Part shown: positions 53,547 to 62,354 of the stretch, one piece after another | Position numbering within the stretch: the stretch's first letter is position 1 | How the letters are laid out: each line of letters opens with the position of its first letter | Origin: Salinivenus lutea | GTDB taxonomy: Bacteria > Bacteroidota > Rhodothermia > Rhodothermales > Salinibacteraceae | Direction of reading: 5' to 3' | Length of the DNA: 64,000 nucleotides | NCBI GenBank assembly: GCA_002894685.1 | Contig: NCRC01000016.1 | Coordinates: 1 to 64,000, forward strand | The notes under the pieces: generated by a model | Seen by the model: the letters and a program-made list of their open reading frames with translations, nothing else | What the model was told of the DNA's origin: nothing | The model's database searches: none | Translations under genes and position numbers: made by a program

Positions 53547-54812
53547 TTACGACGAGGACGGGCCGCCGGTCGAGAGCCGATCCGCAAGCGTTGGAGAGCG
53601 GCGAAGGTGCTCCAGCATGGCCTCCACCTTCTCCTCAAAGGCGTCCTGATGCTGCGGGAGCACGGGCCGGGACGGGGGCAACTCGATGGCGTAAGGGTTC
53701 ACCGGCTGGCCGCGCTTCCAGAGGCGATAGTCGAGGTGCGGGCCCGTCGACCGCCCGGTGCTGCCCACGTACCCGATGGTCTCCCCCTGCTGCACGGAGG
53801 CGCCGGGGTGCACCCCATCGGCAAAACGCGCGAGGTGCAGATACCCGCTGGTGTACGTGCCGTTGTGGCGCACCTTCACGTAGTTGCCGTTGGCCCCCTT
53901 GTAGCTGGCAAACTGGACCGTGCCGCTCCCCACCGCCCGCACCGGCGTGCCGCGGGGGGCCGCGTAGTCGACGCCGCGGTGGGGGCGACGCTCGTTGAGA
54001 ATGGGATGCATGCGGCTGTTGGAGTAGCCGGAGCTGATGCGCGTGTACCGGAGGGGTGCCTTCAGCAACTGTCGACGGAGGCTTTCCCCCTTGCGGTTAA
54101 AGTACGCCGGGCCGTCCCCGTTATCGAACCGGAAGCCGTAGTAGCGCTCCCCCCGGTGCGTGAGCACCGCCGCAAGGATCTCGCCCGGCGCCCGCTTTTC
54201 GCCCCCAACGTACCGCTGCTCGTAGAGCACCCGCAGGGAGTCGCCCGCCCGGAGGCGGAAGAAGTCGATTTGCCAGGCAAACACCTCCGAGAGGCGCAGC
54301 GCAAGCAGAGGGTGGGCGTCCTGGTTCGTCAGGGTCTCATACAGTGACCCATCGATGGGGCCTTTCACGGTTGCCCAGCGGCGCGTCACGGGGCGTTCCA
54401 CAACCCGCGTGTTCGATGGGTTCTGGAGGTCAAACAAGATGTGCTCGGCGGCGCGCACCCGGTAGAGGAGATACTGCGCCTCGCCGAGCCACGGGTTGAC
54501 GTACACCCGGTAGGCGTGATCTGTACGGAGGTCGCGCACATCGAAGACCGAGCGGGCCGCCTCGGCCACCTCGACCGCAGACGAGTAGTCGAGGCCGTAG
54601 CGCTGAACGACATCCACGAAGGTCTCCGCCCGCCGGACCGTGCCCGTCTGCACGCGATACTGTTCGGCGTCAATGCCCGTCCATGCGGCCGCCTCGGACG
54701 CTGGCTCCGGAGGGCCCGCCCTGCCGGCCGCCCCCTCCACGGGCCCGACGAACAAAACGAAGAGGATGGCTCCGAGGCCGAGCGGAACGAGTCGTGTGGA
54801 AGCCATCACCAT
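53547..54812 (-). CDS. M23-family metallopeptidase (LytM domain)
   Basis: 421 residues with an N-terminal signal/anchor. N-terminal part resembles OapA/LysM-adjacent helical domains; the C-terminal M23 site has HRGVDYAAPRGTPVRA and GYLHLARFADGV with GPHLDYRLWKRG, containing the zinc ligands. Peptidoglycan endopeptidase or EnvC-like activator in the periplasm. Third gene of the ATPase-adenosyltransferase-peptidase strand; gap of 91 bases to the adenosyltransferase. Confidence 0.9.
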   Translation of the reverse strand: MVMASTRLVPLGLGAILFVLFVGPVEGAAGRAGPPEPASEAAAWTGIDAEQYRVQTGTVRRAETFVDVVQRYGLDYSSAVEVAEAARSVFDVRDLRTDHAYRVYVNPWLGEAQYLLYRVRAAEHILFDLQNPSNTRVVERPVTRRWATVKGPIDGSLYETLTNQDAHPLLALRLSEVFAWQIDFFRLRAGDSLRVLYEQRYVGGEKRAPGEILAAVLTHRGERYYGFRFDNGDGPAYFNRKGESLRRQLLKAPLRYTRISSGYSNSRMHPILNERRPHRGVDYAAPRGTPVRAVGSGTVQFASYKGANGNYVKVRHNGTYTSGYLHLARFADGVHPGASVQQGETIGYVGSTGRSTGPHLDYRLWKRGQPVNPYAIELPPSRPVLPQHQDAFEEKVEAMLEHLRRSPTLADRLSTGGPSSS

Positions 54813-54903
54813 GTCTGAGCCTGATCAAAAACCGGTAGACGCACCTACAGTAAGCAACGCACGGATCGCCACAACGTCAACGGTGTCGCTCCGTCCGGGG
54901 CCC

Positions 54904-55494
54904 TTATTCGTTTTCGGTCGCGTCCGCATCGTCCGATGCAGGCACCCACTTGTCTTCCCGGATGCCCGCCTGTTTGTTCGCCCAGCGCGCCAGGACGAAG
55001 AGCAGGTCCGACAGACGATTGAGGTACACGGCGGCCTGTTCGTTGATTGGGGCCGCGGTGCCGGCCTGCACCACGAGGCGTTCGGCACGCCGGGTGATGG
55101 TACGAGCAGAGTGAAGCGAGGCCCCCGCCGCACTCCCGCCGGGAAGCACAAACTTTTTCAGGGGCTCGAGGTCGGCGTCGAATTCATCAATTCGGTCCTC
55201 CAACCGGTCCACGTGATGCTCTTTGATTCGCGGAACGATGGGCTTGGCGTCGAGGGGGGTCGCGAGGTCCGCCCCCACCACAAACAGCTCCTCCTGGAGA
55301 TCGCTGAGCACCGGATCGAGCCGCTCCGCACCGGGCTCGCCGCGGAGGTGGGCGCGGGCGACGCCGACCACCGAGTTGGCCTCATCGACCGTCCCGTAGG
55401 CGTCGATGCGAGGGTTCCCCTTTCCCACCCGTTCGCCGCCGAACAGCGAGGTTGTACCGTCGTCGCCGGTGCGTGTGTAGATTCGATTCGGCAT
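54904..55494 (-). CDS. PduO-type cob(I)alamin adenosyltransferase
   Basis: Transfers the adenosyl group of ATP to Co(I) corrinoid, making adenosylcobalamin, the cofactor that NrdJ needs. 196 residues from ATG 55494 (MPNRIYTRTGDDGTTSLFGGERV: the TGDDGTTSLFGG motif is the family signature). SARTITRRAERLVV and NRLSDLLFVLARWAN are the C-terminal motifs. Four-helix bundle. Preceded by the ABC ATPase gene (68-base gap), suggesting one B12-related operon. Confidence 0.93.
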   Translation of the reverse strand: MPNRIYTRTGDDGTTSLFGGERVGKGNPRIDAYGTVDEANSVVGVARAHLRGEPGAERLDPVLSDLQEELFVVGADLATPLDAKPIVPRIKEHHVDRLEDRIDEFDADLEPLKKFVLPGGSAAGASLHSARTITRRAERLVVQAGTAAPINEQAAVYLNRLSDLLFVLARWANKQAGIREDKWVPASDDADATENE

Positions 55495-55562
55495 GGGAAA
55501 AGGGGTCGTCGTGAAAAGGGCAGAAGAAGGAAGGCGTCGCACGAGCGTCAGCCCCGCGCGTT

Positions 55563-56378
55563 TCACGAGGGAGCCGAGAGGGGAGCAGCGCGGGACGAGC
55601 GCTCACCGACCGGCTCCACATAGTCGATGCGCAGGGTGTCGTCCGGACCGCGCTGCACCCGGGTTCGCATCCCAAACACCTCTTCGATGCGCTCCGGTGT
55701 CAGCACGTCGGCGGGCGGACCGTCGGCCCGCAGCCGGCCGTCGCCCAGAAGCAGAAGGCGGTCGGCACACCGGGCGGCCAGCTCCAAGTCGTGGAAGACC
55801 GCGAGGACGGTGCGCCCCTCCTCCACCAGCGTAGACACTTGCTCCATGAACGTGAACTGGTAGTGGACGTCGAGATGGGCGGTCGGCTCGTCGAGCAGAA
55901 GCAGATCGGCCTCCTGTACCAGGGCCTGCGCCAGAAACACGCGCTGCGTTTCCCCGCCGCTCAGCGACAGCACCGAGCGGGACTCGAACCCTTCCAGGTC
56001 GACCTGCGCCAGTGCCTCTCGAACCCGATCGTGATCGGTGGTCCCGTAGGCCTGAAGCCAGCCGCGGTGGGGCGCCCGGCCGAGCAGCACGAGGTCCTGC
56101 ACCGTGAAGTCGAACGAGAGGGACGCTTTCTGTCGTACAAACGCGAGTCGGCGGGCCCGCTCGGCGGCGCTCCACGTCCTCACCGACCGCCCATCAAGCT
56201 CAATCCGTCCCTCAAACGGAATGTGGGCCCCAATGGCGCGGAGGAGCGTTGTCTTGCCGCTGCCGTTGGGGCCGATGAGGCCCACCCATGTGCCCGGCTG
56301 AATGTCGAACCCCACGTCCGACAGGATCTCTTCGCCTCCGAGTCGGACCTCCAGGCCGTCGACACGAAGCAGGGACAT
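55563..56378 (-). CDS. FepC/BtuD-type ABC transporter ATPase
   Basis: 271 residues. Walker A GPNGSGKT (36-43), signature LSGGE (139-143), Walker B LLLLDEP (159-165) and the H-loop in VFHDLE. Closest type: ATPases of FecCD-family iron-siderophore, heme and vitamin B12 importers. The permease and substrate-binding protein are absent from this window. Together with the adenosyltransferase and TonB receptor it points to corrinoid uptake, but siderophore uptake is an alternative. Confidence 0.9.
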   Translation of the reverse strand: MSLLRVDGLEVRLGGEEILSDVGFDIQPGTWVGLIGPNGSGKTTLLRAIGAHIPFEGRIELDGRSVRTWSAAERARRLAFVRQKASLSFDFTVQDLVLLGRAPHRGWLQAYGTTDHDRVREALAQVDLEGFESRSVLSLSGGETQRVFLAQALVQEADLLLLDEPTAHLDVHYQFTFMEQVSTLVEEGRTVLAVFHDLELAARCADRLLLLGDGRLRADGPPADVLTPERIEEVFGMRTRVQRGPDDTLRIDYVEPVGERSSRAAPLSAPS

Positions 56379-56539
56379 GGGGGCGGATCGTTGGGAAAAC
56401 GTGACGTCGCCTTCCTGAACCCGTCCGGCAATCTCAGGTTCACTATAGTCCCGAACTCCACAATGACTCCTCCCGACACGACGGCCCCATCACGGTTCCC
56501 AGTAGGTCTTTTTCTGAGCGCGCCCGGGAAGCGGAGTGG

Positions 56540-57223
56540 ATGGACGACCTCTCCCTCACGGACGAGCGTCTCCGAACGGCCCTCCAGAACCTCCGGTGGA
56601 TCAACCGGTGGCTGGGCGGATACCGCGCGAGCCGCACGGCCCTTGCCCCGCTCCTCCAGCGACACTCCTCGCTCCGGGTGCTCGACGTTGGCACGGGCGG
56701 GGCCGACTACCTGCCGCAGTTTGTGCGGTGGGGGCGCAAGGCCCACTGCCGCGTGACCGCCGTCGGGATCGACCTCAACCCCGTCACCGTCGGCCACGGA
56801 CGGGACTGGCTCGACACCGCACTGCCGAACTCCCTCCGCTCTCAGGCGCAAATCGAGATCGGCGACGCCCTCGCCCTCCCCTACCCCGACGATGCATTCG
56901 ACGTGGGGCACGCCGCCCTTTTCCTCCACCACCTGTACGACGAGGAGGCCCGAACCCTACTCCAGGAGCTGCAGCGGGTGAGTCGGCACGGCCTCCTGAT
57001 CAACGACCTGCATCGCCATCCGTGGGCCTACGCCGGCATCTGGACGCTCTCCCGCCTGCTGTCGTTCTCGCCCATGGTGCAGCACGACGGCCCCCTCTCC
57101 GTCCGACGCGGCTTCCGGCGGTCCGACCTCCAGGCCCTCGCCGCCGAGGCCGGACTCCCGGCTCCCCGCATTCGGTGGCGCTGGGCCTTCCGGTGGACTC
57201 TTTCCACCCTCCCCGTTGCGTGA
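56540..57223 (+). CDS. SAM-dependent methyltransferase
   Basis: 227 residues. Motif I LRVLDVGTGGADYLPQF (about 45), acidic strand 2 end VGIDLNP (about 76), motif IV DVGHAALFLHHL (about 118). N-terminal WINRWLGGYRASRTALAPLL. Resembles methyltransferases paired with type III polyketide synthases and flavoproteins; the next gene is such a flavoprotein. No polyketide synthase in view. Confidence 0.85.
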   Translation: MDDLSLTDERLRTALQNLRWINRWLGGYRASRTALAPLLQRHSSLRVLDVGTGGADYLPQFVRWGRKAHCRVTAVGIDLNPVTVGHGRDWLDTALPNSLRSQAQIEIGDALALPYPDDAFDVGHAALFLHHLYDEEARTLLQELQRVSRHGLLINDLHRHPWAYAGIWTLSRLLSFSPMVQHDGPLSVRRGFRRSDLQALAAEAGLPAPRIRWRWAFRWTLSTLPVA

Positions 57224-57259
57224 TCGACGGTGTGTCCTCCCACTATTCCCTGATCTCCC

Positions 57260-58372
57260 ATGTCCCACGACGTCGTTGTTATCGGTGGCGGACTCGCAGG
57301 CTGTAGTGCCGCCCGCCAGCTGGCCCAGCGGGGGCACGACGTGTGCCTGCTCGAACAGCACACCTACCCGCGCCACAAGCTCTGCGGGGAATTCTTGTCC
57401 CCCGAGGCCCAGGACTCCTTCCGTCAGCTTGGGGTGCTCGACGCCGTCATGGCCGCCGGGGCTCAGTCCATCGGCCGCACCCGACTGACGGACGCCCGGG
57501 GCGCGACCACGGAGCACCCGCTTCCCCGTCCGGCCCTCGGCCTCAGCCGGTACCGCCTCGATGCGCTCCTCTTCGAAGCCGCGGGCACGGCGGGCGTCGA
57601 TGGACGATCCGGGACCCGCGTGACCGGCCTCCAGGGCTCCCTCGAAGAAGGGTTCGTCGTCGACACCACCGACGGGCCCGTGGAGGGCCGAATGGTGCTC
57701 GGGGCCTACGGACGCCGCACCCGGCTCGACCGCACGCTCGACCGCCCGTTCCTCGACGAGTCGTCTCCCTACGTCGGCTTCAAGGCGCATTACAAGGGCC
57801 CCGGTGTGCCCGACACCATCGAGCTCCACAGCGCCCCCGGCGGATACTGCGGCGTCTCGCCCGTGGAAGGCACCCGCGCAAACGTCTGCTGGATCGGTCG
57901 GGTGGACGCGCTGAAGGCCGCGGGGGGCACCCCCGAGGCCATGCTCGCCGATCTCCGACAGAACCCCGCCCTGGAGGCCCGCCTGCAGGGCCTCCAGCGT
58001 GTGAGTGATCGGTTCGAGGCCGTCAGTCAGGTTCCCCTTATGCCCAAGGACCGCTTTGTGGACGACGTGTGCATGGTGGGCGACAGCGCCGGCATGATCG
58101 CCCCCCTCTGCGGCGACGGCATGGCCATGGCCCTCCAGGCCGCCGACCTCGTCGTCCCACTCGCGTCGGAGGTGCTGCGGGGGGAGCGCCCGGCCCCCTC
58201 CTTTCGACGCGCATACGACCGCCAGTGGCGCCAGACCTTCGGCACGCGGATGCGGATGGGCCGATGGGTCCACGCCGCGGCCTTCCGCCCAGGCGCCGCC
58301 CACACCCTGGTGCGCGCCTGTCAATGGCTGCCGCCCCTCGCCCGCTGGCTGATTCGCTCCACCCGTGGCTGA
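57260..58372 (+). CDS. FAD-dependent oxidoreductase (geranylgeranyl-reductase-like)
   Basis: 370 residues. FAD Rossmann motif VVVIGGGLAGCSAARQLAQRG (residues 5-25, in pieces VVVIGGGLAGC and AARQLAQRG), PRHKLCGEFLSPEA (about 39) and the second FAD site VGDSAGMIAPLCGDGMAMAL (about 273) are seen. Belongs to the geranylgeranyl reductase/ flavin monooxygenase-like group. Starts 36 bases after the methyltransferase, so co-transcribed. Substrate unknown. Confidence 0.86.
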   Translation: MSHDVVVIGGGLAGCSAARQLAQRGHDVCLLEQHTYPRHKLCGEFLSPEAQDSFRQLGVLDAVMAAGAQSIGRTRLTDARGATTEHPLPRPALGLSRYRLDALLFEAAGTAGVDGRSGTRVTGLQGSLEEGFVVDTTDGPVEGRMVLGAYGRRTRLDRTLDRPFLDESSPYVGFKAHYKGPGVPDTIELHSAPGGYCGVSPVEGTRANVCWIGRVDALKAAGGTPEAMLADLRQNPALEARLQGLQRVSDRFEAVSQVPLMPKDRFVDDVCMVGDSAGMIAPLCGDGMAMALQAADLVVPLASEVLRGERPAPSFRRAYDRQWRQTFGTRMRMGRWVHAAAFRPGAAHTLVRACQWLPPLARWLIRSTRG

Positions 58373-58405
58373 GGGCCTCGCCTCCGCCCCGGGGAGCCGC
58401 GCTGT

Positions 58406-59353
58406 TCAGCGGGCGGCGGCGCGTCGGAGCCGGTCGTTCAGCGCCCGGCCGAGGCCGTCGTCGGACACAGTCTGTGCGTAGATGGTGTCGACATCGTCCC
58501 GGTCGGCTTCCCGAAAGAAGTGGAAAAGCTCCGCGGCATACTCGTCGAGCGAGCTCACCGCCCGCACCCGGGCAAATTCTTGCCCGGCGTCGGGGACGGC
58601 AAGTCCAATGTAGGCCGCCCGCGACGTAGGGGTCGCCTCTTCGGGCGTGGAGACGAGGACAACCGAGGCGCGGGGCGCGTAGTGTCGATGCCGGGTCCCC
58701 GGGCTCCGAGGCGCCGCGTCCGTCTCGCCGTCCTCCGCGGTCACGTCCCCAATCTCCTCCCGGAGTGCTTCCACGGAAATGGCCCCCGGCCGGAGCACCG
58801 TAGGGGGGGTGGTCGTGCAGTCGACGACGGTCGACTCGACCCCGGCCTCGGTACGCCCTCCCTTCAGGATGCACGCAATGCGCCCGTCCAGGTCCTGCTG
58901 CACGGCCTGCCAGGTGGTGGGGCTGGGCCGCCCCGATCGGTTCGCGGACGGCGCCGCGACGGGCGTCTCGCACGCTTCCAGGAACGCCTGCGCTCGCGGG
59001 TGTCGCGGCCAGCGCAGTCCGACCGTCGAGAGCCCGGCCGTAACGACCGCCGGCACGGCCTCCGATTTTTGGAGGATGACCGTGAGCGGCCCGGGCCAGA
59101 ACCGGTCCATGAGCGTACGGGCAGACGCCGGGACGCTGGCGCAGAGGCGCCTCACCTGCTCCCCGGCCGCCACGTGAACGATGAGAGGGTTGTCACTCGG
59201 CCGCCCCTTCGCCGCAAAGATCTTCTGGACAGCGTCGGGGCGAAGCGCATCGGCCCCGAGACCGTACACTGTCTCCGTGGGGAAGGCACTAAGCTCTCCC
59301 GCCCGGACGTACGCGGCGGCTTCCTCGGGCGAGGCGGTCAGAATCGTGGTCAC
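58406..59353 (-). CDS. L-threonylcarbamoyladenylate synthase (Sua5/TsaC type)
   Basis: Makes threonylcarbamoyl-AMP for tRNA t6A modification at position 37. 315 residues from GTG 59353: first a TsaC domain (FPTETVYGLGADA, KGRPSDNPLIVHV, WPGPLTVIL, SANRSGRPSPT), then a Sua5-type C-terminal domain. The two-domain length is typical of Sua5 rather than single-domain TsaC. Divergent from the YkvA gene. Confidence 0.92.
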   Translation of the reverse strand: MTTILTASPEEAAAYVRAGELSAFPTETVYGLGADALRPDAVQKIFAAKGRPSDNPLIVHVAAGEQVRRLCASVPASARTLMDRFWPGPLTVILQKSEAVPAVVTAGLSTVGLRWPRHPRAQAFLEACETPVAAPSANRSGRPSPTTWQAVQQDLDGRIACILKGGRTEAGVESTVVDCTTTPPTVLRPGAISVEALREEIGDVTAEDGETDAAPRSPGTRHRHYAPRASVVLVSTPEEATPTSRAAYIGLAVPDAGQEFARVRAVSSLDEYAAELFHFFREADRDDVDTIYAQTVSDDGLGRALNDRLRRAAAR

Positions 59354-59481
59354 GAGACTCCGTCGTGGGGCTGGCGGGGGTGAACGGACAACTCCAACGC
59401 GACATCCGGGGGAGAGTTGACTTTCGCACGGTCGCTGTGTTAGCATCGAGAGGAGCCCTTCGCTCATCGTCCCCCCTGCTC

Positions 59482-59913
59482 ATGGCAACCGATCGACCGA
59501 CTGCCCCTCCCACTGGGCCCTCGTCCTCGCTACGCACCGCCGGCACCGCGCTGCGGGACGCCACGCGTCGTGTGCTGTCGCGGCGCTTTCGCGTCGTGCT
59601 GTTGGTGCGGGACGCCTACGAACGCATGACGGCCCACTCCAGCGTCCTATCGGCGGTGTGGAACGACCTCCGCACCATGCTGCGCCTGCTCCTGCGCTGG
59701 GCCTCGCGGTCCTACCGGCAGGTGTCGTGGACGCCGCTCGTGATCATCGTCGGCGCGCTGATCTATTTCGTCACCCCCCTCGACGCCATCCCGGACACCC
59801 TCGGCGCCATTGGGTTTGTGGACGACGTGACGGTCATCAGCACCGCCGTGCAGTCCGTTCGGGACGAGCTTCAACAATTCCGAGCCTGGGAGCAGAACGC
59901 CCTTCCCCAATAA
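59482..59913 (+). CDS. YkvA-family (DUF1232) membrane protein
   Basis: 143 residues. C-terminal DUF1232 motif: WTPLVIIVGALIYFVTPLDAIPD (as WTPLVIIVGALIYF then VTPLDAIPD), then LGAIGFVDDVTVI. One clear membrane helix. Function unknown in all bacteria. ATG 59482 precedes a non-conserved linker. A tiny ORF follows within 14 bases. Confidence 0.82.
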   Translation: MATDRPTAPPTGPSSSLRTAGTALRDATRRVLSRRFRVVLLVRDAYERMTAHSSVLSAVWNDLRTMLRLLLRWASRSYRQVSWTPLVIIVGALIYFVTPLDAIPDTLGAIGFVDDVTVISTAVQSVRDELQQFRAWEQNALPQ

Positions 59914-59926
59914 CTCTCCACAGCCC

Positions 59927-60019
59927 GTGCTTCCGGACATTCTTATCGGTCTCGTCGCCGGTCTTCTCACCGGCATCCTGATCGCGTGGTACCGGCGCAG
60001 GCAGAATCGCGCGGAGTAG
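59927..60019 (+). CDS. Possible 30-residue single-span membrane protein
   Basis: GTG start gives 30 codons: LPDILIGLVAGLLTGILIAWYRRRQNRAE after the start (split: LPDILIGLVAGLL then TGILIAWYRRRQNRAE). One hydrophobic helix with a positive-inside cluster YRRRQNR, a typical small membrane protein pattern. 13 bases after the YkvA stop, so probably co-transcribed. Too short to prove by sequence alone, but the pattern is non-random. Confidence 0.4.
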   Translation: MLPDILIGLVAGLLTGILIAWYRRRQNRAE

Positions 60020-60024
60020 GGACG

Positions 60025-60273
60025 CTACGGGACGATCTGCTCCCCCTCCTCGTCCTCCAGGATCAGCGCATCGACCGGGCAAATGGCCGTCGACTCCTCC
60101 AGGCGCCCGGCCTCAATGTCGGGCACCTCCTCCTTGAAGTCGACGATGTTGTCCTGCCGGATCACGAAAACCTCGGGGGCCAGGTTCGTGCAGTTGCCAG
60201 AGCCGATACAGAGGGACCGGTCGATCCGGACCGTCATGCCACTGATTTCACGTTCAGGGTGCTCGTCAGCCAT
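60025..60273 (-). CDS. [3Fe-4S]-type ferredoxin
   Basis: 82 residues, acidic. Cluster motif CIGSGNC (C-x5-C, one ligand of the usual CxxCxxC replaced by Ser) plus CPVDAL, giving three cysteines, as in [3Fe-4S] ferredoxins that feed cytochrome P450s or glutamate-type enzymes. No P450 gene in this window. Convergent with the YkvA transcript. Confidence 0.88.
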   Translation of the reverse strand: MADEHPEREISGMTVRIDRSLCIGSGNCTNLAPEVFVIRQDNIVDFKEEVPDIEAGRLEESTAICPVDALILEDEEGEQIVP

Positions 60274-60398
60274 CGGGGAATAGGGTCGTACAGAAAAGAG
60301 CGGTATGGGAAAATGTCGACGGTCTCACGTACGGCCCGGGGGAGCGTTCCGGCCTGTACGGATCGTAACAGCGCGCCGACGTCGGGCCGAAGGCTCTT

Positions 60399-62354
60399 TC
60401 ACTCCTCCCCCTCATCCTCCTCCATCTCAACGGGTTCCAGTTCTCCCTTCAACGTATCGTCGAGCAGGTTGCCCGCAATCTGAATGAAGTCGCGCTCCGT
60501 GATGATGCCGACGAGGCGGTCCTCCCGGACCACGGGGAGCGCACCGATCTGGTGTTCACGCATCATCTGAACCGCCTCCAGGGTCGGGCGCTCGGGGGAG
60601 ACGGAAATGGGGTCCTCCACCATGATGTCGCGCACCGGGACCCCTCCTTCCGGCGTCTCGTTGCGCTCGGCCATGTGACGCAGCAGGGTGCGGTGGCTGA
60701 TGAGTCCCACGAGGCGATGCTGTTCGTCCTCCACCAGCACGTGCCGGATGCGCTGCCAGTCCATCAGTCGGGCGACAAACTCGATGGACTCCTCTTCGTG
60801 GACGGTGAACAGCTCCGTCGTCATGTAGTCCTCGACGTTGGTGTCCTGCATGGCGCTGGGGGTGTAGCCCTCCTCCAGGGTCGCCAGGGGCCACTCGTGC
60901 ACCGGCCGCCCCTCCTTCTGGCGCTCCACCATCGCCCGGGTGATGGCGCCCAGGCGCTCGGCCCGGGAGCCCACCTCCTTCATGCGCGCCAGCGAGTCGA
61001 GCTGCCACTGCGAGCCGGTCTGCTGGCTCTCCACCCGCTTCTGAATCACCCCGAGGTAGCGGTCGATGTCGGAGGAGTCGATGTCCGACGAGCGGAGCCC
61101 CGCCTCCGCACGCGGAAGAAGCGTGTCCAGGATGAGCTCGTGGGCCGGCCGCTTCGTGTCATCGAGCCAGACGAACTGGGACGCAAGCCCGTTGCGCGCC
61201 GCGGCGATGAAGTTGTGTCGCGCCTCGTCGAAGTCCATGTGCTCCGACACATCCTGGTACTCGTTGGACAGTCCGGCCACCAGCCCGTACCAGAACACCG
61301 CATTCGCGATCTCGTCGACCACCGTGGGGCCCGACGGGAGCACGCGGTTTTCGATTCGAAGGTGCGGCTTGCCGTTCGTAATGCCGTAGCAGGCCCGATT
61401 CCAGCGATACACCGTGCCGTTGTGGAGCTGGAGCGCCATCAGGTTGGGCACGCCGCCCTGCTCCAGCACGTCAAGGGGGTATTCATCAAGTTCCGTGGTC
61501 AGAAGCACGCGGAACCGGGAGATGTCCTCCTTGAAAATCTCCAGGACGGACTCGTCCACCCAGTCAGTGCCGAAGTGCACACGGGGCCGCATCTCGCGGA
61601 GGTAGAGGTTGCTCGACCGCGTGTCGACGGCCTGCTGGAAGAGCGCAATGCGCGTTTCCCGCCACAGTCGCTTGCCGAAGAGGAGGGGCGAGTTCGTCGC
61701 AGCGGCGAGACACGGCGCCGCCACCACCTGGGCGATGTTGTAGTAGTGAGGGAACTCCTCGGGCGATACCTGGAAGTGCGTCTGAAAGCTGGTGTTACAC
61801 CCTTCCAGCATGATGGAGTCATGCTTCAGGAAGAGCTCGTCGATGCCCCGAATTTGGTACTGCCCCGGCCCTCCGCGGAGGCGCGAAAGGGCGTCGTTCA
61901 GGGCGTAGTACCGGGGCCGCGGGGTCATATAGTCCAACGCAAAGTCGGACAGGTGCGCCGTGGGCAGAATCCCCGTCATGATCGGCTCGCCGCCCACCTC
62001 CTGCGTCAGCGTCCGGACCTTCTCGACCAAGGTCTCCGTGGATTGCTCCATCTGACGGAAGCACTCCCCGCCGTACTCCAGCGGGTCCATGTTGAACTCA
62101 ATGTTGAACTTCGTGAGCTCCGTGACGATGCGCTCATCGGTGTTGCGCTCGAGCACTTCCTCGATGATGGGGGCCGGCTCCCCCCGCTCGTCGATCATAA
62201 AGAGCTCCTGTTCGGCCCCGATGCGACGCACCCCCGACTCAAACATGTCCTCGTGGAGCATCAACTCCAGGGCTCGCACGTCCTGCATCAGATGGTTCGT
62301 GAACTCCCGCAGAACGGACGGATCGACCTTTCGCTTAACGTCGTGCTGACCCAT
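60399..62354 (-). CDS. GCS2-family glutamate-cysteine-ligase-like enzyme fused to CBS domains
   Basis: 651 residues. N-terminal about 470 residues resemble the GCS2 glutamate-cysteine ligase superfamily: RIGAEQELFMID (about 46), FNIEFNMDPLEYGG (about 85), LEGCNTSFQTHFQV (about 183), LRIENRVLPSGPTV (about 330). Then two CBS modules (about 506-562 and 572-626: VEDYMTTELFTV, RHVLVEDEQHRLVGLI, VRDIMVEDPISV, GALPVVREDRLVGIITERDF), which usually bind adenine nucleotides. The fusion suggests energy-sensing control of an amide-ligase-like activity. Substrate not proven. Acidic tail. Confidence 0.88.
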   Translation of the reverse strand: MGQHDVKRKVDPSVLREFTNHLMQDVRALELMLHEDMFESGVRRIGAEQELFMIDERGEPAPIIEEVLERNTDERIVTELTKFNIEFNMDPLEYGGECFRQMEQSTETLVEKVRTLTQEVGGEPIMTGILPTAHLSDFALDYMTPRPRYYALNDALSRLRGGPGQYQIRGIDELFLKHDSIMLEGCNTSFQTHFQVSPEEFPHYYNIAQVVAAPCLAAATNSPLLFGKRLWRETRIALFQQAVDTRSSNLYLREMRPRVHFGTDWVDESVLEIFKEDISRFRVLLTTELDEYPLDVLEQGGVPNLMALQLHNGTVYRWNRACYGITNGKPHLRIENRVLPSGPTVVDEIANAVFWYGLVAGLSNEYQDVSEHMDFDEARHNFIAAARNGLASQFVWLDDTKRPAHELILDTLLPRAEAGLRSSDIDSSDIDRYLGVIQKRVESQQTGSQWQLDSLARMKEVGSRAERLGAITRAMVERQKEGRPVHEWPLATLEEGYTPSAMQDTNVEDYMTTELFTVHEEESIEFVARLMDWQRIRHVLVEDEQHRLVGLISHRTLLRHMAERNETPEGGVPVRDIMVEDPISVSPERPTLEAVQMMREHQIGALPVVREDRLVGIITERDFIQIAGNLLDDTLKGELEPVEMEEDEGEE

